This document shows positions 63,181-64,000 of a DNA stretch of 64,000 nt, piece after piece. Position 1 is the first letter of the stretch, and every line of letters begins with the position of its first letter. The notes beneath the pieces are model-generated. The model was given only the letters and a program-made list of their open reading frames with translations. It had not been told where the DNA came from and did not search any database. Origin of the DNA: Pseudomonas sp. CC6-YY-74 (GTDB lineage: Bacteria > Pseudomonadota > Gammaproteobacteria > Pseudomonadales > Pseudomonadaceae); contig NZ_CP019947.1 in the NCBI RefSeq assembly GCF_002025205.1, positions 1,123,501-1,187,500 on the forward strand. Reading direction: 5' to 3'. The position numbers and the translations under genes were made by a program.

Positions 63181-64000
63181 ATGGCCTATGTACCCCAAAT
63201 CAAGGTTCCTGCCACCTATATCCGTGGCGGCACCAGTAAAGGCGTGTTCTTCCGCCTGCAAGACCTCCCCGATACTGCGCAGGTTGCCGGTGCGGCCCGC
63301 GATGCCTTGCTATTGCGCGTGATTGGCAGCCCCGATCCCTATGGTAAGCAAACCGATGGCATGGGGGGGGCGACTTCCAGCACCAGCAAGACCGTGATCC
63401 TGAGCAAAAGCGAGAAAGCCGACCACGACGTCGATTATCTGTTCGGCCAGGTGTCGATCGACAAGGCCTTCGTCGACTGGAGCGGCAACTGCGGCAACCT
63501 CTCGGCGGCGGTCGGCTCGTTCGCCATCAGTGCCGGCCTGGTCGATGCCAGCCGCATTCCCGAGAACGGTATGGCTGTCGTGCGGATCTGGCAGGCCAAT
63601 ATTGGCAAAACCATCATCGCCCACGTGCCGATCACCCAGGGTGACGTGCAGGAAACCGGTGACTTCGAACTCGATGGGGTGACCTTCCCTGCCGCCGAAG
63701 TGCAGCTCGAATTCATCAGCCCGGCCGCGGACGAGGAGGGCGCCGGTGATTCGATGTTCCCCACCGGCAACCTGGTCGACGAGCTCGAGGTGCCGGGTGT
63801 CGGTACCTTCAAGGTGACCATGATCAACGCCGGCATCCCCACCGTGTTCGTCAACGCCGAGGACATTGGCTACACCGGCACTGAACTGCAGGACGCCATC
63901 AACGGTGACGCCAAGGCCCTGGCCATGTTCGAGACCATTCGCGCCTATGGTGCGCTGCGCATGGGCCTGATCCAGAACGTGGATGAAGCCGCCCAACGCC
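63181..64000 (+). CDS. prpF: 2-methylaconitate isomerase PrpF (AcnD accessory), 3' end outside
   Basis: The first 273 residues of a protein of about 395. It starts MAYVPQIKVPATYIRGGTSKG, the family signature, with GKQTDGMGGATSSTSKTVIL and VDWSGNCGNLSAAVG carrying the catalytic lysine/cysteine region. It isomerises the AcnD product trans/cis-2-methylaconitate. CAGAGGAAAGG precedes the ATG. The frame is open to the window edge. Confidence 0.95.
   Translation, partial: MAYVPQIKVPATYIRGGTSKGVFFRLQDLPDTAQVAGAARDALLLRVIGSPDPYGKQTDGMGGATSSTSKTVILSKSEKADHDVDYLFGQVSIDKAFVDWSGNCGNLSAAVGSFAISAGLVDASRIPENGMAVVRIWQANIGKTIIAHVPITQGDVQETGDFELDGVTFPAAEVQLEFISPAADEEGAGDSMFPTGNLVDELEVPGVGTFKVTMINAGIPTVFVNAEDIGYTGTELQDAINGDAKALAMFETIRAYGALRMGLIQNVDEAAQR

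Overview
The window reads as chromosomal DNA from a Pseudomonas (Gammaproteobacteria). It is GC-rich and has an OprI/Lpp-type lipoprotein gene, cysB, an iron-sulfur type cysH, thrH, the acnD/prpF form of the methylcitrate pathway, and an integral-membrane cytochrome urate oxidase (PuuD). No phage, plasmid, CRISPR, rRNA or tRNA genes were recognised. This is core metabolic territory, with many Pseudomonas-style palindromic intergenic repeats and a few decayed genes.

Region 1 (1-19.8 kb) is a contiguous purine/ureide degradation locus. The minus-strand operon puuE-uraD-alc-allA-puuD (18977 to 14547) and the divergent 5-hydroxyisourate hydrolase (19400) take urate to allantoin, allantoate, ureidoglycolate and glyoxylate. 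Uptake is represented by an NCS2 xanthine/urate-type permease, a Tsx-like outer-membrane channel and the 3' remnant of an NCS1 permease. Glyoxylate then enters the gcl-hyi-glxR-ttuD cluster (glyoxylate carboligase, hydroxypyruvate isomerase, tartronate semialdehyde reductase, glycerate kinase cut by the left edge), which has a divergent LysR regulator. A moaA gene, a TetR regulator, a HbpS/GlcG-like protein and a periplasmic binding protein lie between. A palindrome, TTGTRTACAA, occurs in five upstream regions here and looks like the operator of one regulon.

Region 2 (19.8-31.3 kb): a dCache chemoreceptor next to the purine genes, two poorly characterised genes, aroC, an MFS transporter, mtnD without its usual mtnB/mtnC partners, a small membrane protein, the ogt-alkA alkylation-repair pair, and an ABC-2 exporter pair.

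Region 3 (31.3-43 kb): an RND efflux pair without its outer-membrane factor, an MDR-family and an SDR oxidoreductase, benE with a LysE exporter, a MarR regulator divergent from an aminotransferase with a twin palindromic operator, a glutathione S-transferase and a YjdF-type membrane protein.

Region 4 (43-54 kb): oprI, a GntP permease, a GNAT protein, DAHP synthase, a PilZ protein, a truncated thioredoxin-like gene, a 5'-nucleotidase, a universal stress protein, cysB, cysH, thrH and pabB.

Region 5 (54-64 kb): a tight three-gene operon encoding a retropepsin-like protease, an inactive-transglutaminase/7TM protein and a RimK-like ATP-grasp ligase. This is the least understood system in the window. 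It is followed by the methylcitrate operon gntR-prpB-prpC-acnD-prpF, with prpF cut by the right edge.

All functional calls come from reading the sequence and from family knowledge; no database search was run.
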